Source of the DNA: Euryarchaeota archaeon UBA495
GTDB lineage: Archaea; Thermoplasmatota; Poseidoniia; Poseidoniales; Poseidoniaceae
DNA: 50,228 nt
Direction of reading: 5' to 3'
Assembly: GCA_002496845.1 (NCBI GenBank)
Contig: DALQ01000102.1
Span: forward strand, 63,438-113,665
Positions 9,252 through 17,632 of this stretch are shown in pieces. The position numbers were made by a program, and so were the translations under genes. The notes below the pieces were generated by a model that was not told where the DNA came from, did not search any database, and was given only the letters and a program-made list of their open reading frames with translations. Position 1 is the first letter of the stretch. The number at the start of each line of letters is the position of its first letter.

Positions 9252-9966
9252 TCATCCCGTTGTACCAAGCCATCCCCGCCTCGTGGTCGCGAAGCTGATC
9301 GAATTGTGGGAAGGGGAAAACCGATCGCATGTAGCCGAAGGCGGCGAAGTCGACCAAATCGGGCTGGTCGCCGCCAAAGAAGGGCTGGCCCTCGAAGGCG
9401 CCGGTGAATTCACTCAGCAAGTCATGCCAGAGTTTCTTCGGCGTTCGCCCGTCCTTCTTGACCCGCTTGCGGGCGATGATGCCCCACATGATGGGGAAGC
9501 CTGCCCAGGCGTACAGGCGCTTGGAGAGAAATCCGAACTTCTCAATCTTCGAGATGCGTGTGGTCGTCTTCAGGGCGGAGCCAAGGCTGCCGTAGAGGAT
9601 GGGAACCGTGGCTTTCGACATGTGTGTGTCCACCCAGGTCATCCATTCGTCTTGACGGGCAGCATCGCCGAGCGCTGCAAGTTTCCCGTCGTTGTAGGTG
9701 GCGTCGATATGGCGCAGGAGGGGCGTGGAGTCAACGATGTGGTGACCGTTTTCATCGGTGAAGACCGGGACTTTGCCCCAATCCCCGGCGAAGGCCACCT
9801 CCTTTCGGATCTTCATGCCGTTCACGGGGACGTAGTCCACGTCCATGTCGAGGTGTTCAATCAGGCCGCGTACCTTCCAACAGAATGGACAGGAATACAG
9901 TATGTGAAGCGTGGGTCGCTGGCCCATGATGTTGGCTGATGGCGGCGTGCTATCAAGCCTGTTCAT
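9229..9966 (-). CDS. Glutaredoxin/GST-fold protein, prostaglandin E synthase 2-like
   Basis: 245 residues from ATG 9966; ATG 9927 (MGQRPTLHILYSCPFC) is an alternative. The N-terminal thioredoxin-fold domain has a CPFC redox motif (C26/C29 from the first ATG), cis-proline KVPVF and the glutathione-site-like DST. The C-terminal helical domain has the pattern WVDTHMSK ... SKRLYAW ... PFFGGDQPDLVDFAAFGYMR, as in the mPGES-2 branch of the GST superfamily. Probably a cytosolic or membrane-associated thiol-dependent enzyme; its substrate cannot be told, and glutathione is not expected in most archaea. It overlaps the upstream small gene by 14 nt and the downstream FGE-like gene by 23 nt, so the three are probably translated together. 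Confidence 0.85.
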   Translation of the reverse strand: MNRLDSTPPSANIMGQRPTLHILYSCPFCWKVRGLIEHLDMDVDYVPVNGMKIRKEVAFAGDWGKVPVFTDENGHHIVDSTPLLRHIDATYNDGKLAALGDAARQDEWMTWVDTHMSKATVPILYGSLGSALKTTTRISKIEKFGFLSKRLYAWAGFPIMWGIIARKRVKKDGRTPKKLWHDLLSEFTGAFEGQPFFGGDQPDLVDFAAFGYMRSVFPFPQFDQLRDHEAGMAWYNGMSGTLRGA

Positions 9967-10288
9967 CCACTTCGTCCGGATTCCACCCGGGCTGCCAGAA
10001 GGCCAAGTCGTCGAGCCACATCAACCATGCTTCATCGTCTCCGTTGAGCAGGCGGTAGGCCCGTCGTTCCAAGCCGAGGTGTCCTGCATCATCCAGCGTC
10101 CCCTCAGCGTTGGCCTCGCGCCATTCCACTTGGAGTTCCCTCACCCGCATCCGTCCGGCCTGAGGCTGGTCGAAGTGACGTTCGCACACTTCACGCAAGG
10201 CGGTCAACCATGCACGCGTGTCCCGGCGCAGCGGTGGATTTCGGTCCTCGTGGCGGGACCGTCGTTTCCACGGCAAACGCCAGCCCAT
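9953..10288 (-). CDS. Small uncharacterised protein, 111 residues
   Basis: Not recognised. The product is basic at the N-terminus and acidic, Trp-rich at the C-terminus (LMWLDDLAFWQPGWNP). There is one ATG, at 10288. Support for it being real: it overlaps the start of the GST-like gene by 14 nt in an operon-like way, and it fills the space up to the divergent rlmH promoter region. No membrane segment or metal motif is visible. Confidence 0.55.
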   Translation of the reverse strand: MGWRLPWKRRSRHEDRNPPLRRDTRAWLTALREVCERHFDQPQAGRMRVRELQVEWREANAEGTLDDAGHLGLERRAYRLLNGDDEAWLMWLDDLAFWQPGWNPDEVDEQA

Positions 10289-10362
10289 GGTGCTGGTTCG
10301 GACCGACCTGCTTTGAGGTTGTCCAGCGAAGAACCCATGCAGCAGCGCCTCATGAGCGGTGC

Positions 10363-10812
10363 ATGGGGCGCATCACCGTCCACCTCCATGGCCGCCCCAA
10401 GGAGCGGTCCATGGTTGCGGGCATTGAGCTGTACACCACCCGGCTGCGCCAGCGCGGCGTTCGTGTCCAAACCCACCCTGGCAAGACCCCGGTTGAGGCG
10501 TACCTTGCTTCGCCCCCCGAAGGCGCTGAGCGCATCCTGCTCGACGAGGCAGGGGATGCTCCCGACAGCCTCGCCTTCGCCGACATGGTTCGGGCATGGG
10601 GCTTGTCCAGCGAAGACGTGCACCTGATGGTCGGTCCTCCTGACGGTTGGGGCAAGGCGGGCAAGGGCGTGCGCAGGCTCTCCCTTTCTACGCTGACCAT
10701 GCCGCATGAACTCGCCACCGTGGTGCTGCTTGAGCAACTCTACCGGGCGACAGAGATTCATCGCGGGACTGCCTATCATCGTGGGCGAGTCGAGGACGAA
10801 GAACGGACTTGA
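10363..10812 (+). CDS. rlmH: 23S rRNA (pseudouridine-N3)-methyltransferase, RlmH/SPOUT family
   Basis: 149 residues from ATG 10363 (MGRITVHLHGRPKE), close to the usual RlmH length of about 155. The C-terminal half has the SPOUT/RlmH pattern: LLDEAG, SLAFADMV, the SAM-site region HLMVGPPDGWG, RRLSLSTLTMPHELATVVLLEQLYRA, and the terminal GTAYHRG that corresponds to the conserved YHR end. In bacteria the enzyme methylates a pseudouridine in helix 69 of 23S rRNA, a site in the decoding contact region. The frame continues open to 10210, but upstream residues show no family similarity. The next gene starts about 25 bp after the stop or overlaps it. Confidence 0.9.
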   Translation: MGRITVHLHGRPKERSMVAGIELYTTRLRQRGVRVQTHPGKTPVEAYLASPPEGAERILLDEAGDAPDSLAFADMVRAWGLSSEDVHLMVGPPDGWGKAGKGVRRLSLSTLTMPHELATVVLLEQLYRATEIHRGTAYHRGRVEDEERT

Positions 10813-10837
10813 AAGCCGACGCCCCACACGGCGCATC

Positions 10838-11602
10838 GTGGGCCCCTTCTCCGACGACGCGACCTTGGTCTGGGTCCTCTTGGGCCTGCTGAGCCTGATT
10901 GGGCTCCTGCTGGTCCGTTTGTCTCGCCAGCAACCCTTCCCAGAACCGTCGTTTCGCTATGGTGCAACCTTGCTTGTGATCGCCGCATTGCTCGCCATGG
11001 GGACCGCCGCTCCACGCCCACTTGGCGTAGATGGATTGCTGGCGTTGTTGAGCGTGCTCGGTGCGTTCGGCGTCCTTGCAGGCCTCGCTCACATCGTCCG
11101 AACCCGAAGGGACGTGATTGTGGCGCCGTTGTCCGGCTTCCTGTTGTGCGTTGGCATTGGTGGCCTTATGGCCCGCACATGGTCCACGTTGAGCACCGTT
11201 GAGCAGTGGGTCGATTTCTTGGCTCTTGTTCTGCTTGGGATGGGCCAAACCTACCTTGTGTTCAGGGGCTTGTTGATCGGCAAGTTGCCGCTTGCATGGA
11301 GTCAGGCAGGCATGGTGGCGCTTCAGCGTGGCGCACTTTCCGGTGAGCGGGGGGCCATCGCGTGTTTCGAACGTGGCTGGGCCACGGATGAGCCGCACCT
11401 GAATCCAATGGCCTACCTTGCGCTTCATCGCATTCATGCAGCGCTCGAACAGCCTCAGGAAGCTGAAGGCTGGGAGGCGTCCTTGGTGTCCTCCGGCGGG
11501 GAAGGTGCGGTTGCCTCGGCATGGATTGAAGCCGTGGAAAGCGCCATCCTTCGCGTGGTGCCGGACGCGCGCCAGCGGTGGCCAAACCGCGAAGAAGCAT
11601 GA
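10838..11602 (+). CDS. Uncharacterised multi-pass membrane protein
   Basis: 254 residues if it starts at GTG 10838; the frame is open to an ATG at 10706 inside rlmH, so the start is uncertain. At least four hydrophobic helices lie in the first 160 residues (LVWVLLGLLSLIGLLLV, YGATLLVIAALLAMG, LLALLSVLGAFGVLAGLA, FLALVLLGMGQTYLVF), followed by a soluble C-terminal part of about 95 residues with helical, TPR-like character (AIACFERGWATDEPHLNPMAY). No enzymatic motif is seen. It follows rlmH closely and may be co-transcribed with it. Confidence 0.7.
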   Translation: MGPFSDDATLVWVLLGLLSLIGLLLVRLSRQQPFPEPSFRYGATLLVIAALLAMGTAAPRPLGVDGLLALLSVLGAFGVLAGLAHIVRTRRDVIVAPLSGFLLCVGIGGLMARTWSTLSTVEQWVDFLALVLLGMGQTYLVFRGLLIGKLPLAWSQAGMVALQRGALSGERGAIACFERGWATDEPHLNPMAYLALHRIHAALEQPQEAEGWEASLVSSGGEGAVASAWIEAVESAILRVVPDARQRWPNREEA

Positions 11603-11617
11603 GCATCGAATACAGTG

Positions 11618-11625
11618 ACTTATAT
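11618..11625 (+). promoter_or_regulatory. TATA-box-like element before the 86-residue membrane protein
   Basis: The AT-rich run ACTTATATCA spans 11618-11627 in an otherwise GC-rich region and is centred about 26 nt before the ATG at 11648. The position fits an archaeal promoter giving a leaderless transcript and supports ATG 11648 over the in-frame ATG at 11615. Confidence 0.6.
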
Positions 11626-11647
11626 CACAGCACGTCGATTTAGGAAC

Positions 11648-11908
11648 ATGGCAAAACAGCGTCAGGGTGGCCGATGGGTGTGGATGGCCCTTGTGGCTTG
11701 GTTCTGCGCGAACCTCCTCTCCCAGTCCCTGTACATGGGCCGCTATGGTCTGCCCTACGACGCTCAACTGCTCTTCGAAGGCCTCGGACCTCTGTATGTG
11801 CCCTTGCTCGTGGCCGAAGGCCTCCTTTGGCTGGCCGGCGCGGGATGGTTGATCCATCGAGGTGTGCATCGGGTCACCGCTGAGAAAAAGAACGCCACAG
11901 TGGCGTGA
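11648..11908 (+). CDS. Small two-helix membrane protein
   Basis: 86 residues from ATG 11648. Two hydrophobic helices (WVWMALVAWFCANLLSQSLY and PLYVPLLVAEGLLWLAGAGWLI) are joined by a loop, with basic residues at the N-terminus and a short Lys-rich tail. Not recognised. The start is set by the TATA-like element 26 nt upstream. A T-rich run at 11941-11949 after the stop may end the transcript. Confidence 0.65.
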   Translation: MAKQRQGGRWVWMALVAWFCANLLSQSLYMGRYGLPYDAQLLFEGLGPLYVPLLVAEGLLWLAGAGWLIHRGVHRVTAEKKNATVA

Positions 11909-12023
11909 AGGCTCGATGCCTTGAAGGGCCCTCGGTGGGTTTTCTTCTCACATGAACGTGGACGAAGGCACGTACGCTGGCCGACCCATGTCGCCAACGG
12001 CAGCCTGCCATGCGGGTGAGGGC

Positions 12024-12422
12024 ATGCCTCGAAACGCCTTCCTTGTCTCCATCGATGAGGCACGAGGCTTGCTTGTTCAGGGGCGACGCAGTCTCGCGGT
12101 GCTGCAAGCCTTGCACGACGACGTCAACGCGCTTGCCGAGGAAATTGAGCATCTTCTCGACGGCCTTCCTCCCGAGCACCCTACGGTCAAGGAGGTCGCG
12201 GACCTGACCGCACGGACCATCACGGAATGGCAAGAGGTCGTTTCAGAGATGGAATCTCACGGCACGCACGTGGTCAGCCTCGACCCCGGGCGCCTGCAAT
12301 GGTTTGGTGTTGTGGACGCCCGCGTGGTGGCTTTTGGTTGGGAAGAGGAGGAAGACGACATCGAGTGGTACCACGAGATTTCAGAGGGCTTCCTGCAGCG
12401 CAAACCCTTGATAGAGGCCTGA
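12024..12422 (+). CDS. DUF2203 family protein
   Basis: 132 residues, the usual DUF2203 length. The family pattern is visible: N-terminal VSIDEARGLL, a helical middle (LQALHDDVNALAEEIEHLL; HPTVKEVADLTARTITEWQEVV), LDPGRLQWFGVVDARVVAFGW, and the diagnostic C-terminal 'WYHEISEGFLQRKPL'. Function of the family is unknown. ATG 12024 has GGTGAG five bases upstream and is preferred to the in-frame ATG at 11952. It ends 13 bp before the cobalamin adenosyltransferase gene, so the two are probably co-transcribed. Confidence 0.87.
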   Translation: MPRNAFLVSIDEARGLLVQGRRSLAVLQALHDDVNALAEEIEHLLDGLPPEHPTVKEVADLTARTITEWQEVVSEMESHGTHVVSLDPGRLQWFGVVDARVVAFGWEEEEDDIEWYHEISEGFLQRKPLIEA

Positions 12423-12435
12423 CCGAGGACTGAGC

Positions 12436-13134
12436 ATGGTGCGCATCACCCGTGTCCACACAGGAACCGGCGACGACGGTACGACGGGTTTGGTGGACGG
12501 CAGCCGCCGATCAAAAGGCGACCTCCGGCTCGAAGGAGTGGGGCTTTGCGACGAAGTGAACGCTGCGTTTGGCTCAGTTCGTGCTGCAACGCTTTCCCTT
12601 GACGGCTGGCATGACGACGGAGGGCCGCGCTCCAACGTGCGCCGTACAGGGCAAGTGGTCCTCGCAGCATTGGACCGTTTGCAAAGCGAGGTGTTTGACC
12701 TCGGAGCCGAAGTTGCGACGCCACCCGGTGGAATGCCAGAAGGCATGATGGTGCTGGGTCAGGAACACGCCGACGTTCTGCTCGAAGAGATGGACGAGAT
12801 GCTCGAGGAATTGCCGCCCTTGACCAGCTTCATTCTCCCTGGAGGATCTCCGCTGATTGCGAGTTTCCACCACGTTCGTGTCACCGTGCGCCGGCTTGAA
12901 CGGACCTTGGTGGCCTTGCGCGAATCTGAGGGTGAGCCAGCGGTTCGGAGCCTTGTGTTGGTCTACGTCAACCGCTTGTCGGATTGGTGCTTTGTGATGG
13001 GACGTTGGTGCGCCCTTCGTTTGGGCGAAGACGAGGTGTTGTGGAAACCCCTCGGGCGTCGTGGTTCTGAAGACGGCATCAGCAAGATGCTTCGATTGCA
13101 GCGGCAACACGACGACGATGTAGCTGGCGTGTGA
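12436..13134 (+). CDS. ATP:cob(I)alamin adenosyltransferase, PduO type
   Basis: 232 residues. It transfers adenosyl from ATP to cob(I)alamin, making the coenzyme B12 form used by mutases and ribonucleotide reductase. Seen motifs: N-terminal ATP-binding TGTGDDGTTGLVDGSRRSKGD, the family LEGVGLCDEVNAAFG, LPPLTSFILPGGSPL, the basic VRRLERTLV, and the C-terminal VYVNRLSDWCFVMGRW. All expected blocks are present. No other cobalamin gene is in the window. Its TGA abuts the TCA (reverse-strand stop) of the Nudix gene with no spacing. Confidence 0.93.
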   Translation: MVRITRVHTGTGDDGTTGLVDGSRRSKGDLRLEGVGLCDEVNAAFGSVRAATLSLDGWHDDGGPRSNVRRTGQVVLAALDRLQSEVFDLGAEVATPPGGMPEGMMVLGQEHADVLLEEMDEMLEELPPLTSFILPGGSPLIASFHHVRVTVRRLERTLVALRESEGEPAVRSLVLVYVNRLSDWCFVMGRWCALRLGEDEVLWKPLGRRGSEDGISKMLRLQRQHDDDVAGV

Positions 13135-13545
13135 TCAATCTCGACCCAAGCGTTGCATGTGCGCCCGGGCTCCAAGAAGGACCTGAAGCCCCGCATCGTG
13201 GGTCAGTTGTGATGCTGCCGCATCCCAATCCAGCCAGAGATGGCCTCTGTGCTCATGAGAGAGCACGACGTCAAGGGATTCCGTCTCGGCAAGGTACCAA
13301 TGCACTTCTTTTTCGATGCGCCGTCCTTTGTGCGTGAAGGTGTACGCCGTCTGGCGATGAAAACCTTCCACGAAGGACACGTCGACAATGCCCGTCTCTT
13401 CCTTCAATTCTCTGCGCACGGTGGCCTTGTGGTTTGCATCGCTTGCTTCGATGTGCCCCTTCGGGAAATCCCAGTGGCCTTGTGGATATTGGAGCAACAG
13501 CACCGCTCCAAGGTTGACCAACACGACGCCGCATGAGGTCTCCAT
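13135..13545 (-). CDS. Nudix hydrolase, Ap4A-hydrolase-like
   Basis: 136 residues from ATG 13545 (METSCGVVLV); an in-frame ATG at 13599 would overlap the divergent gene. It has the NUDT2-like layout: SCGVVLV, WDFPKGHIEAS, the Nudix box ending RELKEETGI, then KEVHWYLAE and LSHEHRGHLWLDWDAA. The box is slightly unusual: the first acidic position is Asp and one extra residue separates it from RELKEE (G-x5-D-x8-RE in place of G-x5-E-x7-RE). Likely hydrolyses dinucleoside polyphosphates or another capped/damaged nucleotide. Confidence 0.88.
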   Translation of the reverse strand: METSCGVVLVNLGAVLLLQYPQGHWDFPKGHIEASDANHKATVRRELKEETGIVDVSFVEGFHRQTAYTFTHKGRRIEKEVHWYLAETESLDVVLSHEHRGHLWLDWDAAASQLTHDAGLQVLLGARAHMQRLGRD

Positions 13546-13597
13546 GGGGTCTTCCACCCGTGAGGTGCTGATGGCCTTTCCTCCCCACGGCACGTTC

Positions 13598-14632
13598 ATG
13601 TCCCCCCATCAACCGCCTTGCGGCATGGTGGAAGCCCTCTTTCCCGAGGTCCACCGCATCGTGGCCGATGCGGACCTCGACGGGCTGTGCGCTGCGGCCA
13701 TCCTCCAACGCGCCCTTCCCGACACAGAAGTCATCTTCGCTCACCCTGCTTTGGTTCGAAGCGGGCACCTCGACGACGTCATCGATCACAGGACCGTCAT
13801 CGTGGATCTTCCGTTTCACCCGTCATGCGGCTGGTACGTGGACCATCACCTGACCAACCGGCCCGATGAGGCCACTGCTGCCACCTTCAAGGCGGCCGGA
13901 GGTCGCTTGGATTGGGCTGCAGAACCGTCTGCCGCCAGGGTGGCGCACAACCTCGTGGCTCCTGTCAGTGACTTGGCGCATCTGGCCACGCTGATGCCCT
14001 TCGTTGATGCCATCGATTCTGGAGGCATTGAGCGCGATGTGTTCCTTGCCGATGGGCCACTCGTCCGCTTGGCCCGTTGCCTTGGGACCTCGCAGACCGA
14101 CTTCATGCACCACGTGTTGCGTTTGCTTGCAGAGGGGGCCACGGAAGCCGAATTGATCGCCGATTCCGAAGTGGCCGAACGGTTGTTGGCCGCCGCCAAA
14201 GATCGGCAAGCGGCCATTGACGCCGTCCGTGAGCAAACCACGGTGGTGGACCGATTGGCCATTTGCAGGATGGATGGCTTGCCTCAAAGGGCCAGCGGCT
14301 ACCTCATCACCGCCCATGTCGGTGAGGCTGCTGACGCATGTTGCGTGATTCATGGGCACGTGGATGGAGCCGTTGATCGCGACGACCGGCCGCCCTTGTC
14401 GGCGAGTTTCTACGCCAATTCCTTCTTTTCCGGGCGTCGAAAGGTCGACCTGTCCCGCTTGGCCACCTCATTGGACGAAACAGGAGGGGGTCATGCGAAC
14501 GCGTGCGGATGCCGCGTGCAAGCGCTCAGCGATTCAGGCCAGCCCGAAGACCGTCCGGTTGAGGCGGAGGACGTGGAGCGAAACCTCGCCCATTGGCTCA
14601 AAATGTGGGCCACGTTGCCTGAGTTGACGTGA
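13598..14632 (+). CDS. DHH-family phosphoesterase (RecJ/nanoRNase-like)
   Basis: 344 residues from ATG 13598; ATG 13625 (MVEALFPEVHRIV) is equally possible. Motifs: ADADLDGLCAAA (motif I aspartates), the second-block aspartate in TVIVDLPF, the eponymous VDHHLTN, an Asp-rich FVDAIDSGG, and C-terminal DHHA1-type GGGHANACG. These bind two metal ions in nucleases and phosphodiesterases that act on single-stranded nucleic acid or short oligonucleotides. Motif I has Ala where many members have His. Whether the substrate is DNA, RNA or a cyclic dinucleotide cannot be told. Divergent from the Nudix gene; its stop shares TGATCA with the MMPL gene. Confidence 0.85.
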   Translation: MSPHQPPCGMVEALFPEVHRIVADADLDGLCAAAILQRALPDTEVIFAHPALVRSGHLDDVIDHRTVIVDLPFHPSCGWYVDHHLTNRPDEATAATFKAAGGRLDWAAEPSAARVAHNLVAPVSDLAHLATLMPFVDAIDSGGIERDVFLADGPLVRLARCLGTSQTDFMHHVLRLLAEGATEAELIADSEVAERLLAAAKDRQAAIDAVREQTTVVDRLAICRMDGLPQRASGYLITAHVGEAADACCVIHGHVDGAVDRDDRPPLSASFYANSFFSGRRKVDLSRLATSLDETGGGHANACGCRVQALSDSGQPEDRPVEAEDVERNLAHWLKMWATLPELT

Positions 14633-16993
14633 TCACTCTTCTTCGCGCTTGCTTGGAGCCGAGCCGCCGCCCATCCATTTGGGCGACCACCAGTTCAGCG
14701 GCCCCATGAGGCGCATCGTGGCTGGAACGACCAGTGCCCGAACCAGTGTTGCGTCGACGAGAATGGCGAGGGCCAAGCCCATGCCGAACATCTTGATGAT
14801 GGCCACTGAGGCGAAGATTTGGGCGCTGAACACCAGCACCATGATTGCAGCAGCAGCCGTGATGAGGCGACCGGTCTTTTGCAAACCGTTTGCAACGGCC
14901 AGCGTGTTGTCACCGGTGCGCTCCCATTCTTCGTGGATGCGCGAAAGCATCAGCACTTCGTAATCCATGGAAAGGCCGAACACGATACAGAAAAGCATCA
15001 CAGGGGTCGTTGGATCGATGGGTTCCGGTGTGAAATTCATCAGTTCGTCGATACCAAGTCCGCCTTCTTGGAAGATGAACACAAGCATGCCGAAGGTGGC
15101 CGTCACGCTCAGGATGTTCATCACCACGGCCTTCAGCGGAATGATGACGGAGCGGACCTGGACGAAGAGAATGAGACACGTCGCGAAGAAAATGTATGCC
15201 ATCGAAATGGGCAATTTGTCGGCCACAGCGTCAACGACGTCGAGGTTGTAGGCAGCAAGGCCACCCACCAACGGGACGGTTCCGTTGAACGCATTCCACT
15301 CTCCTCCGTCACGCTCAGAGCGGATGTCGCGGACGGCCTCGAGGGCTTCGGGGCTGTTCCAATCGTCGACCAAGGTCAGTTGGATGAGGGTCGAAGCGTT
15401 GTCGGCGCTGATGAACCCGGCGCGCAATGCCTCACGTTGGCCCGCCTGTTCTGGCGTCAGGAACTCCGCAGGCGCGGACCAGAACTGGACCACGTCGTCT
15501 GCGGTCATGTTGGGTTCGAAATATCCTGGAGCAAATACGTGCTCAACGTCGTCTCTCTCCAAGAGCGTCATGCCCAGGGCATGGACGTGGCGGAGTTGTT
15601 CTTCGTCGAGTGGGTGTGCTGCCGCATCGTAAGCAAGGAAGAGGGATTTGTCCGAGGCTCCGGCCCAGATGATTTCCATCTCTTCGAGTCCGTTGCGCGA
15701 CATGTCATCAGGAGGCAGCGAACGGATGCTTGTGACGCCCCATTCCGCGTTGAGGAAGGGTGCGCCTGCGCCGAGGAGTAGGATGAGAATCGGTACCAGC
15801 ACGGCGACGGGCTTGGCCATGACCGCGTTGGCGATCCATGCCCAGAAGCCGTCTTCGGAGACGGTTTGGTTCATGCCAAAGGGCACCCGGAACCGGTCGA
15901 TGTTGTCGCCAAGCACGGCCAGGAAAGCGGGGAGCATGATGACCGAAGTCAGCATGGCCAAGGTCACGGCGAGCGTGCCGCCGATGCCAAGCGAGGGCGC
16001 GCCAGTGTTTTCGAAGAACAGCAACCCCGTCAGGCCGATTGCGACGGTGATTCCAGAGTAAAACACGGCACGGCCCGCGGTGGCCGAGGTCACGGCCAAG
16101 GCCGTTCGGATGTCATGGCCGTTGGCCTGCTCCTCACGGTAACGGTACACCACGAAGAGGGAATAATCGATGGACACGCCCAAACCAAGCAGCGTGATGA
16201 TGTTCCCAGCGAAGTTGTTGACGTTTGCACCGTCGAGGGTGGACAACCAAATCGTGACGCCGAACGCGCTGATGACGGTCAAAATGCCGATGCCCAGGGG
16301 AAGGGCGGCCGCCACGAGGGAACCGAAGACGATGAGCAAAACGGCGGCCACCAAGGGAGCCGAGCCAATCTCAGACTTGATCAGGTCGTCCTTGAGCCGC
16401 AGGTCGAACGTCGCGTCCGTGGCCAGAGGTCCTGCAATGTACACCGTGACGTCACCCTCGTCTTCGAGGTGCATGTCAGCGTCAAGGATCGCTTGCTCCA
16501 TGTCCTTCCAGTGCTCCTTGAGCAGGGCTTTCGCCTCGCTTCGCCCTTGGGTGATCTGCACAGAGGAGCGGGACCACTCGCCGTCGTCGGAGACGTGAGC
16601 GCTCCTGTTGGCCGCGTCGACGTCCCATGCCCGCACCACATGCACCGTGTCATCGTCTTCCAGATGGGCGACGACGTTGTTCACAGCAGCAACGATGTCG
16701 GTGTCGCTTGGTGATCCGTTGGGGTGGTGGACAAGGATGTAGAAGGTCTCCGTGTTCTCAGCGTCGGGGTCACCAAAATCTGCACCAAGGGACCTGAACA
16801 CCTCGCTCGATTCCAAGTCGCCTTCGCCAAAGGATTCGGCCCAATCTGGTTCGACAAGGACCATCATTGAGGCCAAGCCGAGGGTGAAAACAAGCCCAAC
16901 GGCGAGCACCATTTTTGCACGGTCGTGGGTGAACAGGCCGAGTTTGTAGAGCAGGCGGTCTTCGAACACAGACGGGTCAGAGCCGCTTTCCAT
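14633..16993 (-). CDS. MMPL/RND-superfamily transporter
   Basis: 786 residues with the two-fold MMPL layout: one N-terminal helix (VLAVGLVFTLGLASMMVL), a large extracytoplasmic domain (about 50-215), five helices with GVSIDYSLFVVYRYREE, a helix near residue 400, a second extracytoplasmic domain (about 425-600), and five more helices with GLSMDYEVLMLSRIHEEW and AILVDATLVRALVVPATM. The two (S)(I/M)DY motifs hold the proton-relay aspartates of the family. Probably moves lipids or other hydrophobic molecules using the proton or sodium gradient. A small membrane protein gene lies 45 bp upstream on the same strand. The 3' end meets the DHH gene at zero spacing. Confidence 0.92.
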   Translation of the reverse strand: MESGSDPSVFEDRLLYKLGLFTHDRAKMVLAVGLVFTLGLASMMVLVEPDWAESFGEGDLESSEVFRSLGADFGDPDAENTETFYILVHHPNGSPSDTDIVAAVNNVVAHLEDDDTVHVVRAWDVDAANRSAHVSDDGEWSRSSVQITQGRSEAKALLKEHWKDMEQAILDADMHLEDEGDVTVYIAGPLATDATFDLRLKDDLIKSEIGSAPLVAAVLLIVFGSLVAAALPLGIGILTVISAFGVTIWLSTLDGANVNNFAGNIITLLGLGVSIDYSLFVVYRYREEQANGHDIRTALAVTSATAGRAVFYSGITVAIGLTGLLFFENTGAPSLGIGGTLAVTLAMLTSVIMLPAFLAVLGDNIDRFRVPFGMNQTVSEDGFWAWIANAVMAKPVAVLVPILILLLGAGAPFLNAEWGVTSIRSLPPDDMSRNGLEEMEIIWAGASDKSLFLAYDAAAHPLDEEQLRHVHALGMTLLERDDVEHVFAPGYFEPNMTADDVVQFWSAPAEFLTPEQAGQREALRAGFISADNASTLIQLTLVDDWNSPEALEAVRDIRSERDGGEWNAFNGTVPLVGGLAAYNLDVVDAVADKLPISMAYIFFATCLILFVQVRSVIIPLKAVVMNILSVTATFGMLVFIFQEGGLGIDELMNFTPEPIDPTTPVMLFCIVFGLSMDYEVLMLSRIHEEWERTGDNTLAVANGLQKTGRLITAAAAIMVLVFSAQIFASVAIIKMFGMGLALAILVDATLVRALVVPATMRLMGPLNWWSPKWMGGGSAPSKREEE

Positions 16994-17038
16994 GGCGGTT
17001 CGCGCCTGCAGGTCTTTTTGAAGCCATGTTCCGAACGT

Positions 17039-17509
17039 TCAGGACAACACAGCAAAGGTGTAGAGAAATCCCAGGAAGGCGTGCACGCCGACGAGGATCA
17101 GCATGAGGTCTGCGGCCCTTCCATGGCGTGTACGAGAGGCCACGATGCTCTCTTTGGCTTCCATCGCGGCCAAGGCCTGCCGGCCCTGCCGTACCGTGGT
17201 CCAAAGCACCCACAAGCCAAGCGGACCCGTCCAGCCATGGAGGTTGGTCGGAAGCAGCATGGCCGTGATTCGTCCTTCTTCGATGTACCCGGCGGCAGCA
17301 CGGGCCAAAATGGCCACCATCACCAGACCAACGGTGGCCAACAACAGGCGTTCCCCACTGCGGACGTGTTCCGCCAAAGCCTCCTTTCGTGCTTCGCCCT
17401 TCAGCGTCCCGCCACCTTTGCGCCAACCGTGTTGACGAACGAGCCACATCACGAGAAGCAACGCCAGAAAGGGGTGGACGAGCAACAGGGCAGTGGACAG
17501 CGGCTCCAT
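17039..17509 (-). CDS. Four-helix membrane protein, DUF4079-like
   Basis: 156 residues, with about four hydrophobic helices (ALLLVHPFLALLLVMWLV; LLLATVGLVMVAILARAAA; LHGWTGPLGLWVLWTTV; LMLILVGVHAFLGFLYTF). Conserved-looking His residues sit within or next to helices (VHP, EHVRSG, LHGWTG, GVHAF), the pattern of DUF4079/cytochrome b561-like membrane proteins that may bind haem; this is an inference. It lies 45 bp upstream of the MMPL gene on the same strand and is probably co-transcribed with it. Confidence 0.72.
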   Translation of the reverse strand: MEPLSTALLLVHPFLALLLVMWLVRQHGWRKGGGTLKGEARKEALAEHVRSGERLLLATVGLVMVAILARAAAGYIEEGRITAMLLPTNLHGWTGPLGLWVLWTTVRQGRQALAAMEAKESIVASRTRHGRAADLMLILVGVHAFLGFLYTFAVLS

Positions 17510-17632
17510 GACCCTCCTTCGAGCCTGTGTGAGCCCTCCTCAAGACCTTTCGTTCTGGAACGGGCCCACAGCGCCGCACGGCGACGCATTGAAAGACGTC
17601 GAGCATAGCCGAATCGCACGGGGGGTGGGGGC

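Noticed and set aside
10688..11869. 393-codon minus-strand open frame
   Set aside because: Lies opposite rlmH and two membrane protein genes; the product is His/Gln/Cys-rich without domain features.
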